NCBI GenBank assembly: GCA_963724825.1
Contig: CAVRWT010000013.1
Coordinates: 1-17,733 of the forward strand
Length of the DNA: 17,733 nt
Direction: 5' to 3'
From: JALYNX01 sp963724825
Lineage (GTDB): Bacteria; Actinomycetota; Acidimicrobiia; Spongiisociales; ZC4RG35
This document shows, piece after piece, positions 6,279 through 14,567 of the stretch (its first letter is position 1; each line of letters opens with the position of its first letter). Position numbers and translations under genes: made by a program. The notes below the pieces were generated by a model that had not been told where the DNA came from, did not search any database, and worked only from the letters and a program-made list of their open reading frames with translations.

Positions 6279-8072
6279 CTAGAAGGCCTCGACCCCAAGG
6301 CTCATGACCGCCCCGTCTTCACTCACCGCCGCGTCGCGCCTCGCGCCCACCTGAGGAGCAGCCAGGCGAATGAACCACCGCGCCGATGCCACCTTGCCTT
6401 CGTAGAACGGATCCACGTCGACCTTGGCATGTGCGATCTCGGCTTGACGCAGGAGTTGCCAGGCGATGACCACCTCCGCAAACGACGCAAGCAAGGAGTT
6501 GGTGTGCAACCCAACCTTGTAGATCTCCGCCGAATCACCGGTGAACGAATCGAGAAGGTGCTCGACCATCGACCCCAACTGGGTCTGGGCCCCGTCGAGC
6601 ATGACACCCAAGAGCTCACGCTCGGAGGCGATCGGGTCGTCAGTGCCTCCATCCTTCACGAACTCAGTGATCTCCGACGCAAGGGCTGCCACGGTGTTTC
6701 CCTGGTCGCGCGAGATCTTGCGGAAGAAGAGATCCAACGCCTGGATGCCGGTGGTCCCCTCGTAGATGGTGTCGATCTTGGTGTCCCGGATGTACTGCTC
6801 GAGGGGGTAATCCTGGGTGTACCCCGAGCCCCCGAGCACCTGCAGGGCGTCGGCCAGCTGGTGGTAGGCCGTCTCTGATGCGTAACCCTTGACCAGGGGC
6901 AGAAGGAAGTCGGAACGTCGCTCCCAGCGGTCGTCGTCGGGGTGAAGGCGTGATTGATCCTGGACCCAGGCGGTGTACATCACGAGAGCCCGCAAACCTT
7001 CGGAATACGCCTTGAGATTCATCAGCATGCGCCGCACGTCGGGGTGGCTGATGATCGGGACCCGGGGCGCAGTCTTGTCGCCGGATTTGGTGAGATCCGC
7101 ACCCTGCTGGCGCTGCTTGGCGTACTCCAGGGCATTCAAGTATCCGGTGCTCAAGGTTCCCATCGCCTTGGTGCCGATCATCATTCGGGCCCCTTCGATG
7201 ACCCTGAACATCTGACGGATCCCATCGTGGACATTCCCGACCAAGGTCCCGATCGCCGGCTTGTCGGCGCCGAAGGTCATTTCACAGGTGGTGGAGCCCT
7301 TGAGGCCCATCTTCTTCTCGATGTGGGTGGCGACGACTCCGTTGCGCTCCCCGAGACTTCCGTCTTCGTTGACCAGGTACTTGGGGACCACGAACAAGGA
7401 GAGGCCTTTGGATCCTGCGATTGCGCCCTCCGGGCGGGCCAGGACCAGATGGATGATGTTCTCCGTGGCGTCGTGCTCCCCGCCGGTGATGAAGCGCTTC
7501 ACCCCTTCGAGGTGCCAGGTGCCATCACCCATGTCTATCGCCTTGGTCACGCTGGCGCCGACATCGGAGCCGGCATCGGGCTCGGTGAGGATCATGCTCC
7601 CCGACCATTGCCGGTCCATCCAGAGCTGAGCCAGCGCCTTTTGCTCCTCGGTGCCCTCCTCGTACAAGACGCCCGCAAAGAGAGATCCGCCGGCGTACCA
7701 GGCGACCGCCGTATTCGAGGCGAGGAGCATCTCCTGCGTCGCCCAGAGCAGGGTGGGGGGCACGGGCATCCCGCCCAGCTCGACGCGGGCCCCGAACCGA
7801 TCCCATCCGCCATCCTTGTAGGCCTTGACCCCTGCTTTGACCGTTTCGGGGAGGACGACACTTCCGTCTTTCAACTCGAGTGGGATCCGGTCCTGGTCCA
7901 CGTAGGCGGCGGCGAATTCCTCACGAGCCAATCGTTCGATGGCGTGGAGGACGTCCGTGGCGATGTTCAGGTCGAGGTCTGACCATTCCCCTGCTCCGAG
8001 ATGGTCCTGGATGCGAAGCACCTCGAAGAGATTGAACTCGATATCCCGCAGATTCGACCTGTAGTGGCTCAC
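6279..8072 (-). CDS. fadE5: FadE5-like acyl-CoA dehydrogenase
   Basis: 597 residues, the longer type of acyl-CoA dehydrogenase. It oxidises acyl-CoA to the trans-2-enoyl-CoA using FAD. The N-terminus (MSHYRSNLRDIEFNLFEVL) closely resembles mycobacterial FadE5. FAD/substrate-binding SMILTEPDAGSDVG lies near 155-170. The catalytic glutamate is probably E438 in IYEGTTGIQALD. A C-terminal extra domain of about 130 residues follows, as in FadE5 and DmdC-type enzymes. Start is GTG 8072 with GGGAG about 11 nt upstream. A TetR gene is divergently oriented 83 nt away and probably represses it. Exact acyl specificity cannot be read from the sequence; a DmdC-like role is an alternative. Confidence 0.9.
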   Translation of the reverse strand: MSHYRSNLRDIEFNLFEVLRIQDHLGAGEWSDLDLNIATDVLHAIERLAREEFAAAYVDQDRIPLELKDGSVVLPETVKAGVKAYKDGGWDRFGARVELGGMPVPPTLLWATQEMLLASNTAVAWYAGGSLFAGVLYEEGTEEQKALAQLWMDRQWSGSMILTEPDAGSDVGASVTKAIDMGDGTWHLEGVKRFITGGEHDATENIIHLVLARPEGAIAGSKGLSLFVVPKYLVNEDGSLGERNGVVATHIEKKMGLKGSTTCEMTFGADKPAIGTLVGNVHDGIRQMFRVIEGARMMIGTKAMGTLSTGYLNALEYAKQRQQGADLTKSGDKTAPRVPIISHPDVRRMLMNLKAYSEGLRALVMYTAWVQDQSRLHPDDDRWERRSDFLLPLVKGYASETAYHQLADALQVLGGSGYTQDYPLEQYIRDTKIDTIYEGTTGIQALDLFFRKISRDQGNTVAALASEITEFVKDGGTDDPIASERELLGVMLDGAQTQLGSMVEHLLDSFTGDSAEIYKVGLHTNSLLASFAEVVIAWQLLRQAEIAHAKVDVDPFYEGKVASARWFIRLAAPQVGARRDAAVSEDGAVMSLGVEAF

Positions 8073-8155
8073 TCGACTATCTGCTCCCAGTATTTGAGTG
8101 ATAACTCTAATTTGTATGAACGCTCAATGTAAGGCTGATCGCTACCGTTTCCGTC
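8073..8155. promoter_or_regulatory. Divergent promoter and candidate TetR operator
   Basis: This AT-richer spacer separates fadE5 and the TetR gene. Imperfect palindromes typical of TetR operators are visible: TGAACGCTCA (8117-8126), GAGT-GATA-ACTC (8096-8107), and the pair TTGAGTG (8094-8100) with CGCTCAA (8121-8127). On the minus strand TTGAGC and TTATCA with a 17-nt gap could form a fadE5 promoter. On the plus strand TACCGT (8143-8148) lies 7 nt before ATG 8156. Confidence 0.4.
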
Positions 8156-8716
8156 ATGCGGTACAAGGCAGGCCTCGAGACCAATGATCGGATACTCGAT
8201 GCCACCAGGACGTTGATCGCAGGCAAAGGCCTCGAAGGGACCACGATCAAGGCGATCTGTGACGAAGCAGGTGTGCTTCCGGGGAGCTTCTACAACCTGT
8301 TCGACTCGAAGGAGCAGGCGGTTCTGACTGTCGTCCGCGAGGCGATCGATGCCGTCGACCCCGACCCCGAAGGGCAAGGGACCGACACCCTGGGCGAGTT
8401 GGTCGATGCCTACGAGCGCTTCCTCGTCGAGCAGCCGGCGCTGGCCCGGGTCTACATTCGGATCGCGGTCTCTGGCGCTGCCACCAACCCAGAACTGAGG
8501 GGCCGATTGCTCCGGCATCACGAGGGACGGGTTCGCCGTTTCGCATCTGCCATCCAGCGGCAGGCCCCGGATGTCCCTGATGAGCACGCCACCCGTCGCG
8601 CCGAGACCTTGGTCCTGGCTCTCAACGGCATCGCCCTTCACCGGGTTCTCGACCCCCACTTCGATGTCGCCGCCCACGCCCGGGCGCTGCTCGAGGACGC
8701 GGCAGCCGTCGGCTGA
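8156..8716 (+). CDS. TetR/AcrR-family transcriptional regulator
   Basis: 186 residues. The N-terminal DNA-binding domain (about 8-55) has the family pattern: RILDATRTLIAGKG, then the helix-turn-helix GTTIKAICDEAGVLPGSFYNLFDSKEQ. The remaining helical domain (about 60-186) would bind an unidentified ligand. It is divergent from fadE5, so regulation by an acyl-CoA and repression of fadE5 plus itself are reasonable inferences. ATG 8156 has no Shine-Dalgarno sequence; a TACCGT hexamer 7 nt upstream suggests leaderless transcription. The following gene begins 8 nt after its stop. Confidence 0.9.
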   Translation: MRYKAGLETNDRILDATRTLIAGKGLEGTTIKAICDEAGVLPGSFYNLFDSKEQAVLTVVREAIDAVDPDPEGQGTDTLGELVDAYERFLVEQPALARVYIRIAVSGAATNPELRGRLLRHHEGRVRRFASAIQRQAPDVPDEHATRRAETLVLALNGIALHRVLDPHFDVAAHARALLEDAAAVG

Positions 8717-8724
8717 GGGGCCCG

Positions 8725-9640
8725 ATGGAATTCGCCATTCAAAATCGCGGGCCCTGGGAACTGGTCCTGGCTACTGCGCGCTGGGCAGAACAGCTCGGGC
8801 TGTCGGCGATTGCACTCCCCGACCACTACCTGGAACGGGGAGACGACCCGAATCACCCTGCCTATGACCATCTGGTCCATCTCGCCGGCCTCGCCCGGGA
8901 GACCACCAAACTCGAGTTGGTCTCGCTACTGGCCCCGGTGACCTTTCGGCACCCGGCTGTGCTTTACAAGATGGCGGTGACCCTGGATGAGATCTCAAAC
9001 GGCCGCTTCACCCTGGGAGTCGGAGTGGGCTGGCTCGATGAGGAATTCGAGCTCTACGGGATCGACTACCCCGAGAGGAAAGTCCGCTACGAAATGCTCG
9101 AGGAGTGCCTCGCCTATCTCCGTGCGGCCCTGACTCCCGGAGCCGGTGTCTTTCAAGGGAGCTCACTACCAGTTGGCCGAATTCGATCCCCATCCTCATC
9201 CCGCAAACGTGCGGCTGTTGGTCGGGGGCGGTGGTCCCCGGAAGACCCCGCGGCTGGCGGGGCTCTATGCCGACGAATTCAACATCTACGCCTGCCATCC
9301 CGAGGAGTACGCGCAGCGTGCGACGGCGGCACGCACCGCGGCGGCGGGCGCCGGCCGTGATCCGGGCTCGATCTTCCTCACCATGGCCGGGCCGGCGGTG
9401 GCAGCTCGCAAGGAGAGCGACTACCGCCAACTTCTCGAGAAGCATGCAGTGAAAACCAAGTCGACACCCGAGCGGATCGAGACGGTCTATTCAGAACGGG
9501 GCTATCCGCACGGGTCGGGCTCCAAACCCGCCGAGATGGTTGCCGCACTGGAAGAAGCAGGCTGTCAGCGCTTCTACATGCAGATCTTCGTGCGCGACCT
9601 CGAAATCCTCGACCTCGTCTACGACGCGTACCAGGCCTGA
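8725..9640 (+). pseudogene. LLM-class (luciferase-like, F420-type) oxidoreductase, frameshifted
   Basis: Codons from ATG 8725 encode the N-terminal half (MEFAIQNRGPWELV... PVTFRHPAVL...GRFTLGVGVGW) in one frame; from about 9146 the match continues one nucleotide later in the next frame (SFKGAHYQLAEFDP... VRLLVGGGGPRKTPRLAG...) to TGA 9638-9640. Deleting one base around 9147 would restore a roughly 304-residue protein ending like the paralog at 10668. The break falls in a variable loop. The full protein would be a flavin/F420-dependent oxidoreductase of unknown substrate. GAGGGG lies 5 nt before the start. Its stop overlaps the tyrA start (TGATG). A sequencing or assembly error is as likely as genuine inactivation. 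Confidence 0.8.
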
Positions 9641-10671
9641 TGGTCATGCCACAGGCAGCGATCATCGGGACCGGGCTGATCGGAGCCTCCATCGGCCTGG
9701 CTCTACGCGAACAGGGGTGGGCGACAACGGGATGGGACCCATCCGCCGAGGCACTGGCGGTTGCATCCGAACGGGGAGCCGTCGATGCGGCCGATTCGAT
9801 CGGCACCGCGATCGAAGGGACAGATCTCGTGATTCTCGCCGGTCCCCTGTCAGCGAACCTCGAGACGTTGGGCCATCTGGAGACGGATGCCCTCGTCACG
9901 GATGTGACCAGCGTCAAGCATCCAATCGTCCTCGGGGTGCCGCCCCGGCTTCGCTTCGTCGGCGGGCACCCGATGGCTGGACGGGAGCATGCCGGCCCGG
10001 CCACGGCCTCCGGTTCCCTGTTCCGGGGTGCCGCCTGGATCCTTTGTGATGACCAGGCCAGCCCCGAGGACCTGTAGACGATGCGCGACGTCGTGGCATC
10101 GATTGGCGCCAACCCGGTGGTCATGTCTGCCGACCATCACGATCGAGTCGTCGCCGCCATCTCACATCTCCCACATCTGCTCGCTGTCGCCCTTGTCGAT
10201 CTGGTCGCTGGCAACCCGGACAACGCCGACCTCGTTTCAGGCAGCTTCCGTGACCTGACCCGGGTGGCTTCGGCCGAGTCGGCCTGGTGGCCCGAGGTGC
10301 TGGCAGCGAACTCGGAGTCCGTAGGCGAAGCCCTCGACGGCTTGATCGAGAATCTGGAGGCCCTCCGTGCCGAGATCGAGACCGGGAACCTCGACGCCGT
10401 GGCCGAGAGCCTCGATCGGGCGAGGACGAGGAGGGCAGAGATGGCACCTCCGGTCGCAGGGGTGGAAGTGATACTTTCCGACCGACCTGGTGAGATCGGC
10501 CTTGTCGGCCAGGCACTCCGTACCAGCCGCGTCGACGTCCGCGACCTCCAGCTCCGCCATGCGGTGCATGGAGGAGGCGGCATCCTGACCATCTCGGTTC
10601 GGCCCGGCGAGGTGGAGCCACTCAAGGCTGCGCTGGCACGAGAAGGATTCCAGGTGGAGGAGCAAGTATGA
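9640..10671 (+). pseudogene. tyrA: Prephenate dehydrogenase with ACT domain, interrupted by an in-frame TAG
   Basis: TyrA oxidises and decarboxylates prephenate to 4-hydroxyphenylpyruvate on the way to tyrosine. The N-terminal part (9640-10077) has the NAD-binding GTGLIGASIG, DVTSVKHP and the catalytic-region VGGHPMAG. The second part (10081-10671), in the same frame, holds the dimerisation domain with SADHHDRVVAAISHLPHLLA and a C-terminal ACT domain (about 270-340, ILSDRPGEIGLVG), a usual site of tyrosine feedback. Codon 146 is TAG (10075-10077), between PEDL and TMRDVV, where a sense codon such as GAG would be one base away. Re-initiation at ATG 10081 could yield a second fragment. TAG ends several other genes here, so reassignment is unlikely. 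Starts overlapping the previous stop; its stop overlaps the next ATG. Confidence 0.85.
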
Positions 10672-11582
10672 AGTTCTCGATCATGACCGAGCCTCACCTG
10701 GGAGGAACCTACGACCAGTTGTTGGCCGCGGCTCGACTCGCCGAAGCCAAGAAGCTCGTCTCGTTTGCTCGATGTGACCACTTCCTGACCAAGCGAGAGC
10801 CGACCCCGGAGGCGACAGACGCCTTTGCAACGCTCGCCGGGCTCGCCCGAGAGACCTCGACCGTTCGACTGTGTGTTCTGGTGACGCCCATCACATTCCG
10901 CCATCCGGCGGTCATCGCCAAGAACGCGGCCACCATCGATCAGATGTCGGGCGGTCGTTTCGATCTGGGTGTCGGCACCGGATGGATGGACTTCGAGCAC
11001 ACATCCCTTGGGATCTCGTTTCCCGGGCCATCCGAGCGCTGGGCTCGGTTCGAAGAAGCTCTCGACTATCTCGCGGCCGCCTTCGGCCCGGGCCGGTCGA
11101 GTTTCGAGGGCCAGTACTACAGGATCGACGCCCAGGTGAACCCGAAGCCGACAGGCCTCCGGCTGGTCATCGGTGGTGACGGGAAGAATCGGACCCCACG
11201 ACTCGCCGGCTCCCGGGCCGACGAATACAACTTCTTCATCTGCTCTCCCGACGAGGCGCGAGCCAAGATCGAAGTGATGAGGGAGGCAGCCGGTGATCGC
11301 CAGGTCGAGGCAACCGTGATGGGGCCGGCCGTGGTGGGAGCGACCGAGGCCGACTACCGGCGGCGGCTCGAAGCCTTTGCCGCCCGTTTCGGTGGTGGCA
11401 TGAGCCCGGCCGAGGTGGAGAAAGAGTGGGAGAGCTCCGGTGAGATCTTCGGCGTCCCCGACCAGGCGGCCGAGAGGGTGGCCGCCCTCGAGGCGGCCGG
11501 CGTCGAGCGGATCTACCTGCAATGGCTCGACCTCTCCGACTACGAAGGATTGGCTGAGACCGTAGAGCTGGTCTGTGGCTGA
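10668..11582 (+). CDS. LLM-class F420-dependent oxidoreductase
   Basis: 304 residues, intact (beta/alpha)8 luciferase-like protein. Visible family features: MKFSIMTEPH start, the LVTPITFRHPAVIAK segment (about 70-85), GRFDLGVGTGWMDFEH (about 99-114) and LRLVIGGDGKNRTPRLAG (about 163-180). It is a clear paralog of the frameshifted gene at 8725. Members of this family use F420 or FMN; the substrate cannot be told from sequence. ATG overlaps the tyrA stop (ATGA), and its own stop overlaps the ybaK start, so it is co-expressed with both. It may supply the function if the upstream paralog is dead. Confidence 0.9.
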   Translation: MKFSIMTEPHLGGTYDQLLAAARLAEAKKLVSFARCDHFLTKREPTPEATDAFATLAGLARETSTVRLCVLVTPITFRHPAVIAKNAATIDQMSGGRFDLGVGTGWMDFEHTSLGISFPGPSERWARFEEALDYLAAAFGPGRSSFEGQYYRIDAQVNPKPTGLRLVIGGDGKNRTPRLAGSRADEYNFFICSPDEARAKIEVMREAAGDRQVEATVMGPAVVGATEADYRRRLEAFAARFGGGMSPAEVEKEWESSGEIFGVPDQAAERVAALEAAGVERIYLQWLDLSDYEGLAETVELVCG

Positions 11583-12073
11583 TGGATCTGCCTGAGGCGA
11601 CCCAACGCCTGATGACCGTCCATCAGGAATTCGCTGAGCACGTGAAGGTCTTCCCGGAGGGAACCAAGACCGCGGAGGATGCAGCAAACGCCATCGGGTG
11701 CCCGGTGGCGGCGATCGTGAAATCCCTCGTGTTCGTGGTGAGCGACGGGTCGGGCGGGGAGGAGCCCGTGGTCGCACTCGTGCCTGGTGATCTCCGATTG
11801 GATACCGACGCCCTAGCCGCCATCGCCGGAGCGCAGACGTCACGACGCGCCTCTTTGGACGAGGTGCGGACGGCAACGGGCTATGCGGCGGGTGGCACTC
11901 CCCCGTTCGGCCATGTCACCCCGGTCCGGGTGTTCGCCGACCCCGCCCTGCGTCGACACGATCCGGTGTGGGCCGCGGCTGGCACTCCGACCACCGTGTT
12001 TCCGATTTCGATCGAGGACCTGGACCGCCTGGCCGCTCCGGTGTGGGCCAACATCGTGATACGTAGTGCGTAA
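11582..12073 (+). CDS. ybaK: YbaK/EbsC-family aminoacyl-tRNA deacylase
   Basis: 163 residues, the usual size for free-standing YbaK/ProX-type editing proteins, which hydrolyse mischarged tRNA such as Cys-tRNA(Pro). Family motifs: the early KTAEDAANAIGCPVAAIVKSLVF with the conserved lysine, the DLRLDTDALAAIAG helix, and the substrate-loop GYAAGGTPPFGH (about 100-111). Final residues include the strand WANIVI typical of the C-terminus. ATG overlaps the LLM stop (TGATG at 11580-11584). It is the last gene of the TetR-LLM-tyrA-LLM unit. Its stop codon lies inside an inverted repeat. Confidence 0.88.
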   Translation: MDLPEATQRLMTVHQEFAEHVKVFPEGTKTAEDAANAIGCPVAAIVKSLVFVVSDGSGGEEPVVALVPGDLRLDTDALAAIAGAQTSRRASLDEVRTATGYAAGGTPPFGHVTPVRVFADPALRRHDPVWAAAGTPTTVFPISIEDLDRLAAPVWANIVIRSA

Positions 12074-12085
12074 TACGTATCACGA
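12054..12085. terminator. 12-bp perfect inverted repeat over the ybaK stop
   Basis: TCGTGATACGTA (12054-12065) pairs perfectly with TACGTATCACGA (12074-12085) across an 8-nt loop that contains the TAA stop (12071-12073). It is AT-richer than its surroundings and is not followed by a T-run. It may end the upstream transcript weakly, or be an operator for the suf operon, whose first codon is 45 nt further on. The choice between these roles is open. Confidence 0.5.
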
Positions 12086-12130
12086 AATACGCATTTCCCC
12101 TACACCCATAGTGCAAATACCATTGACCTC
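12086..12130 (+). promoter_or_regulatory. Candidate leaderless promoter of sufCSU
   Basis: TACCAT (12118-12123) matches the TANNNT -10 pattern and ends 7 nt before GTG 12131, the distance expected when transcription starts at the start codon. No Shine-Dalgarno sequence precedes the GTG. No clear -35 element was found. Confidence 0.35.
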
Positions 12131-12886
12131 GTGAGCGACACCGCCCCCCTCCTCCAAATAGAGAACCTGCATGCTTCGGCGAAGGACGTGAAGATCCTGC
12201 GCGGCGTCGATCTGACCGTCGATCACGGTGAGATCCACGCCCTGATGGGGCCCAATGGCTCGGGCAAGTCGACTTTGGCCTCGGTGCTCATGGGTCACCC
12301 CGGCTACAAGGTCACCAAAGGCCGAATCTTGTATCGCGGCGAGGACATCACCGCAACCCCGTCTTATCAGCGCGGCGCCGCTGGCATGTTTCTTGCGTTC
12401 CAGCATCCGGAGGCCATCCCCGGCGTCTCGGTGATCCAGTTTCTCCGTCAGGCTCTGTCCAATCGCACCGGCGTCGACCTCACTGTCTTGGAGCTTCGCC
12501 TCAAGGTGATGGAGGCCATGAAAGAGCTGGGCATGGAATCGTCCTTTGCCGACCGCTACCTCAACGAAGGGTTCTCAGGCGGGGAGAGGAAGCGCAACGA
12601 AGTCCTTCAAATGGCGGTGCTCGAGCCGGAGTTGGCGATCATGGACGAGACCGACTCAGGGCTCGACATCGACGCCTTGCGCACCGTGGCCGACGGGGTC
12701 AACAAGCTGACCGGGCCGGAGCGTGGATTCCTGATCATCACCCACTACCAGCGGCTATTGGACTACGTGACCCCGGACCGGGTCCACATCTTCATGGACG
12801 GACAGGTCCTCGAGAGCGGCGGGCCTGAGTTGGCCGCCCGTCTCGAAGAGGAGGGATACGATTCGTTCCGGAGCGTGTTGACCTAG
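12131..12886 (+). CDS. sufC: SufC, ATPase of the Fe-S cluster assembly machinery
   Basis: 251 residues, complete. SufC is a soluble ABC-type ATPase that drives cluster assembly on the SufBD scaffold. Walker A is GPNGSGKST (40-48), the Q-loop FLAFQHPEAIPGV near 90-102, signature FSGGERKRNE near 151-160, Walker B LAIMDETDSGLD near 172-183 with the catalytic glutamate, and the switch histidine in ITHY. All ATPase residues are intact. Start GTG 12131 has no Shine-Dalgarno. sufS starts 2 nt after its TAG stop. Oddly, no sufB or sufD precedes it; ybaK does. It differs clearly from the second SufC at 17181-17733. Confidence 0.95.
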   Translation: MSDTAPLLQIENLHASAKDVKILRGVDLTVDHGEIHALMGPNGSGKSTLASVLMGHPGYKVTKGRILYRGEDITATPSYQRGAAGMFLAFQHPEAIPGVSVIQFLRQALSNRTGVDLTVLELRLKVMEAMKELGMESSFADRYLNEGFSGGERKRNEVLQMAVLEPELAIMDETDSGLDIDALRTVADGVNKLTGPERGFLIITHYQRLLDYVTPDRVHIFMDGQVLESGGPELAARLEEEGYDSFRSVLT

Positions 12887-12888
12887 TT

Positions 12889-14106
12889 GTGATCGATCTA
12901 TCGCATCTCAAAGCCGACTTCCCCGTCCTCGGTGACGGAGTCCATTTCCTCGACTCGGGCGCCTCATCGCAGAAGCCGATCCCCGTCCTCGAAGCGATGG
13001 ATCGGTTCGCCCGGACCTCCTATGCCAACGTCCACCGCGGCGCCTACAAGCTCTCGGTTGCGTCGACGGACGCCTATGAGGCCGCCCGCAACCGGGTGGC
13101 TGAGTTCCTCGGAGTGAACGACCCCCGCGAGATCATCTTCACCCGAGGTGCCACCACCTCCCTCAACACGGTCGCCTTCGGCTGGGGATTGGAGAACCTG
13201 AAGGAGGGTGATCGGATCCTCTCCACCGAGATGGAGCACCATGCCAACCTGGTTCCCTGGCAGATAGTGGCCAAGCGCACCGGAGCCACCCTCGACCACA
13301 TCCCGGTCACCGACGACTTCCGCCTCGACATGGAGGCGTATCGCCAGAAGATGGGCCCGGACGTGAAGATCGTTGCCGTCACCGGGATGTCGAACGTGCT
13401 GGGCACGATGCCTCCGGTCCGTCAGATCGCAGACCTCGCCCATGCCCACGGAGCAAGGGTGGTGGTGGACGCCGCTCAGCTGGTTCCACACGCGCCAGTC
13501 AAGGTCAGTGAGCTTGGCGCCGACTTTGTGGCCTTTTCTTCCCACAAGATGCTGGGCCCCACCGGAATCGGGATTCTCTGGGGAAAGATGGAAGCCCTCC
13601 AGGAAGCCGAGCCTTTCGAGTTTGGAGGCGAGATGATCTCCGAGGTCACCCTCCAACATTCGACCTGGGCGGAGATACCGCATCGTTTCGAGGCCGGGAC
13701 TCCCCCGATCATCGAAGCGGTCGGGCTCCACGCCGCCATCGACTATCTCGACTCGATCGGAATGGACAAGATCTTCGAGCACGACCGCGCCCTCACCGAA
13801 GTGGCCCTCGACCGGCTCGGTGACGTGCCGGGGCTCAAGATCCAGGGACCGCCAAACACGATCGATCGGGGCGGGGTCATCTCGATGACCATGGACGAGG
13901 TCCACGCCCACGACCTGGCCACGATCCTCGACGAGGAAGGGGTATCAGTGCGATCGGGTCACCACTGCGCTCGACCACTCATGCAGAAGTTGGGCGTGGC
14001 GGCCACGGCCCGGGCCAGCTTCTACGTCTACAACACGGAGGAGGACATCGACGCACTCGTCCTCGCACTGCGTCACGCCCGTGATCTGTTCGGGGTTGGA
14101 GGATGA
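12889..14106 (+). CDS. sufS: SufS, group II cysteine desulfurase
   Basis: 405 residues. SufS removes sulfur from cysteine, using PLP, and passes it to SufU as a persulfide. Visible: the N-terminal FPVL...YLDSGA-like FLDSGASSQKP, the TRGATTSLN and EHHANLVPW segments of the PLP site, DAAQ at about 195, the PLP-binding lysine K220 in SSHKMLGPTG, and the persulfide-bearing cysteine C360 in RSGHHCARPLM. Length is normal for SufS. Start is GTG 12889, 2 nt after sufC; the final codons overlap sufU (ATGA at 14103-14106). Confidence 0.96.
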   Translation: MIDLSHLKADFPVLGDGVHFLDSGASSQKPIPVLEAMDRFARTSYANVHRGAYKLSVASTDAYEAARNRVAEFLGVNDPREIIFTRGATTSLNTVAFGWGLENLKEGDRILSTEMEHHANLVPWQIVAKRTGATLDHIPVTDDFRLDMEAYRQKMGPDVKIVAVTGMSNVLGTMPPVRQIADLAHAHGARVVVDAAQLVPHAPVKVSELGADFVAFSSHKMLGPTGIGILWGKMEALQEAEPFEFGGEMISEVTLQHSTWAEIPHRFEAGTPPIIEAVGLHAAIDYLDSIGMDKIFEHDRALTEVALDRLGDVPGLKIQGPPNTIDRGGVISMTMDEVHAHDLATILDEEGVSVRSGHHCARPLMQKLGVAATARASFYVYNTEEDIDALVLALRHARDLFGVGG

Positions 14107-14549
14107 GCCTCGAAGACCTCTATCGCGAGGTGATCCTCGATCACTATCGGACGCCTCGCAACAAGGGCCACCTCGACTCGCCGGATGCCAAGGCGCAGGG
14201 CATCAACCCGCTCTGTGGCGACGACATCACCATCGAGCTCATGTACGACGGGGACAAGGTCGGGTCGGTGGCAATCGACGGCCAGGGGTGCTCGATCAGC
14301 CTGTCGTCGGCCTCGATGATGAGTGAGGCGATCAAGGGCAAGAGCCGGGCCGAGATCGAGGAGTTGACCGCCAAGTTCCGCGGTCTGATGTCACTGGAAA
14401 ACGGGATCGACCCCCACGTGGATCACGATCACCCGGGAGCCGCCCTTGGCGACCTCGAGGCCCTCGAAGGGGTGCGTCAATACCCGGTGCGGATCAAGTG
14501 CGCCAGCCTGGCGTGGAACGTGCTGGCCGAGGCGCTCGCGCAGGAGTAG
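14103..14549 (+). CDS. sufU: SufU, zinc-dependent sulfur acceptor/scaffold-type protein
   Basis: 148 residues. In Gram-positive and actinobacterial Suf systems SufU accepts persulfide sulfur from SufS. The three conserved cysteines are present: C38 in NPLCGDD (with D40), C63 in GQGCSIS, and C133 in RIKCASLAW. The long stretch between C63 and C133 is the SufU-type insertion that distinguishes it from IscU. It overlaps sufS by ATGA, giving strict coupling. Ends with TAG; the sufT (DUF59) gene often found next is absent and a repeat lies there instead. Confidence 0.95.
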   Translation: MSLEDLYREVILDHYRTPRNKGHLDSPDAKAQGINPLCGDDITIELMYDGDKVGSVAIDGQGCSISLSSASMMSEAIKGKSRAEIEELTAKFRGLMSLENGIDPHVDHDHPGAALGDLEALEGVRQYPVRIKCASLAWNVLAEALAQE

Positions 14550-14567
14550 CCCCTCGTCGACGCGTGT

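Noticed and set aside
10075..10077. TAG as a reassigned sense codon or pyrrolysine
   Set aside because: TAG terminates several intact genes in the window, including sufC, sufU and fadE5, and no tRNA or Pyl gene is seen.
10137..11876. Minus-strand frame of nearly 580 codons opposite tyrA, LLM and ybaK
   Set aside because: Arg/Pro/Ser-rich composition without motifs, fully covered by recognised plus-strand genes.
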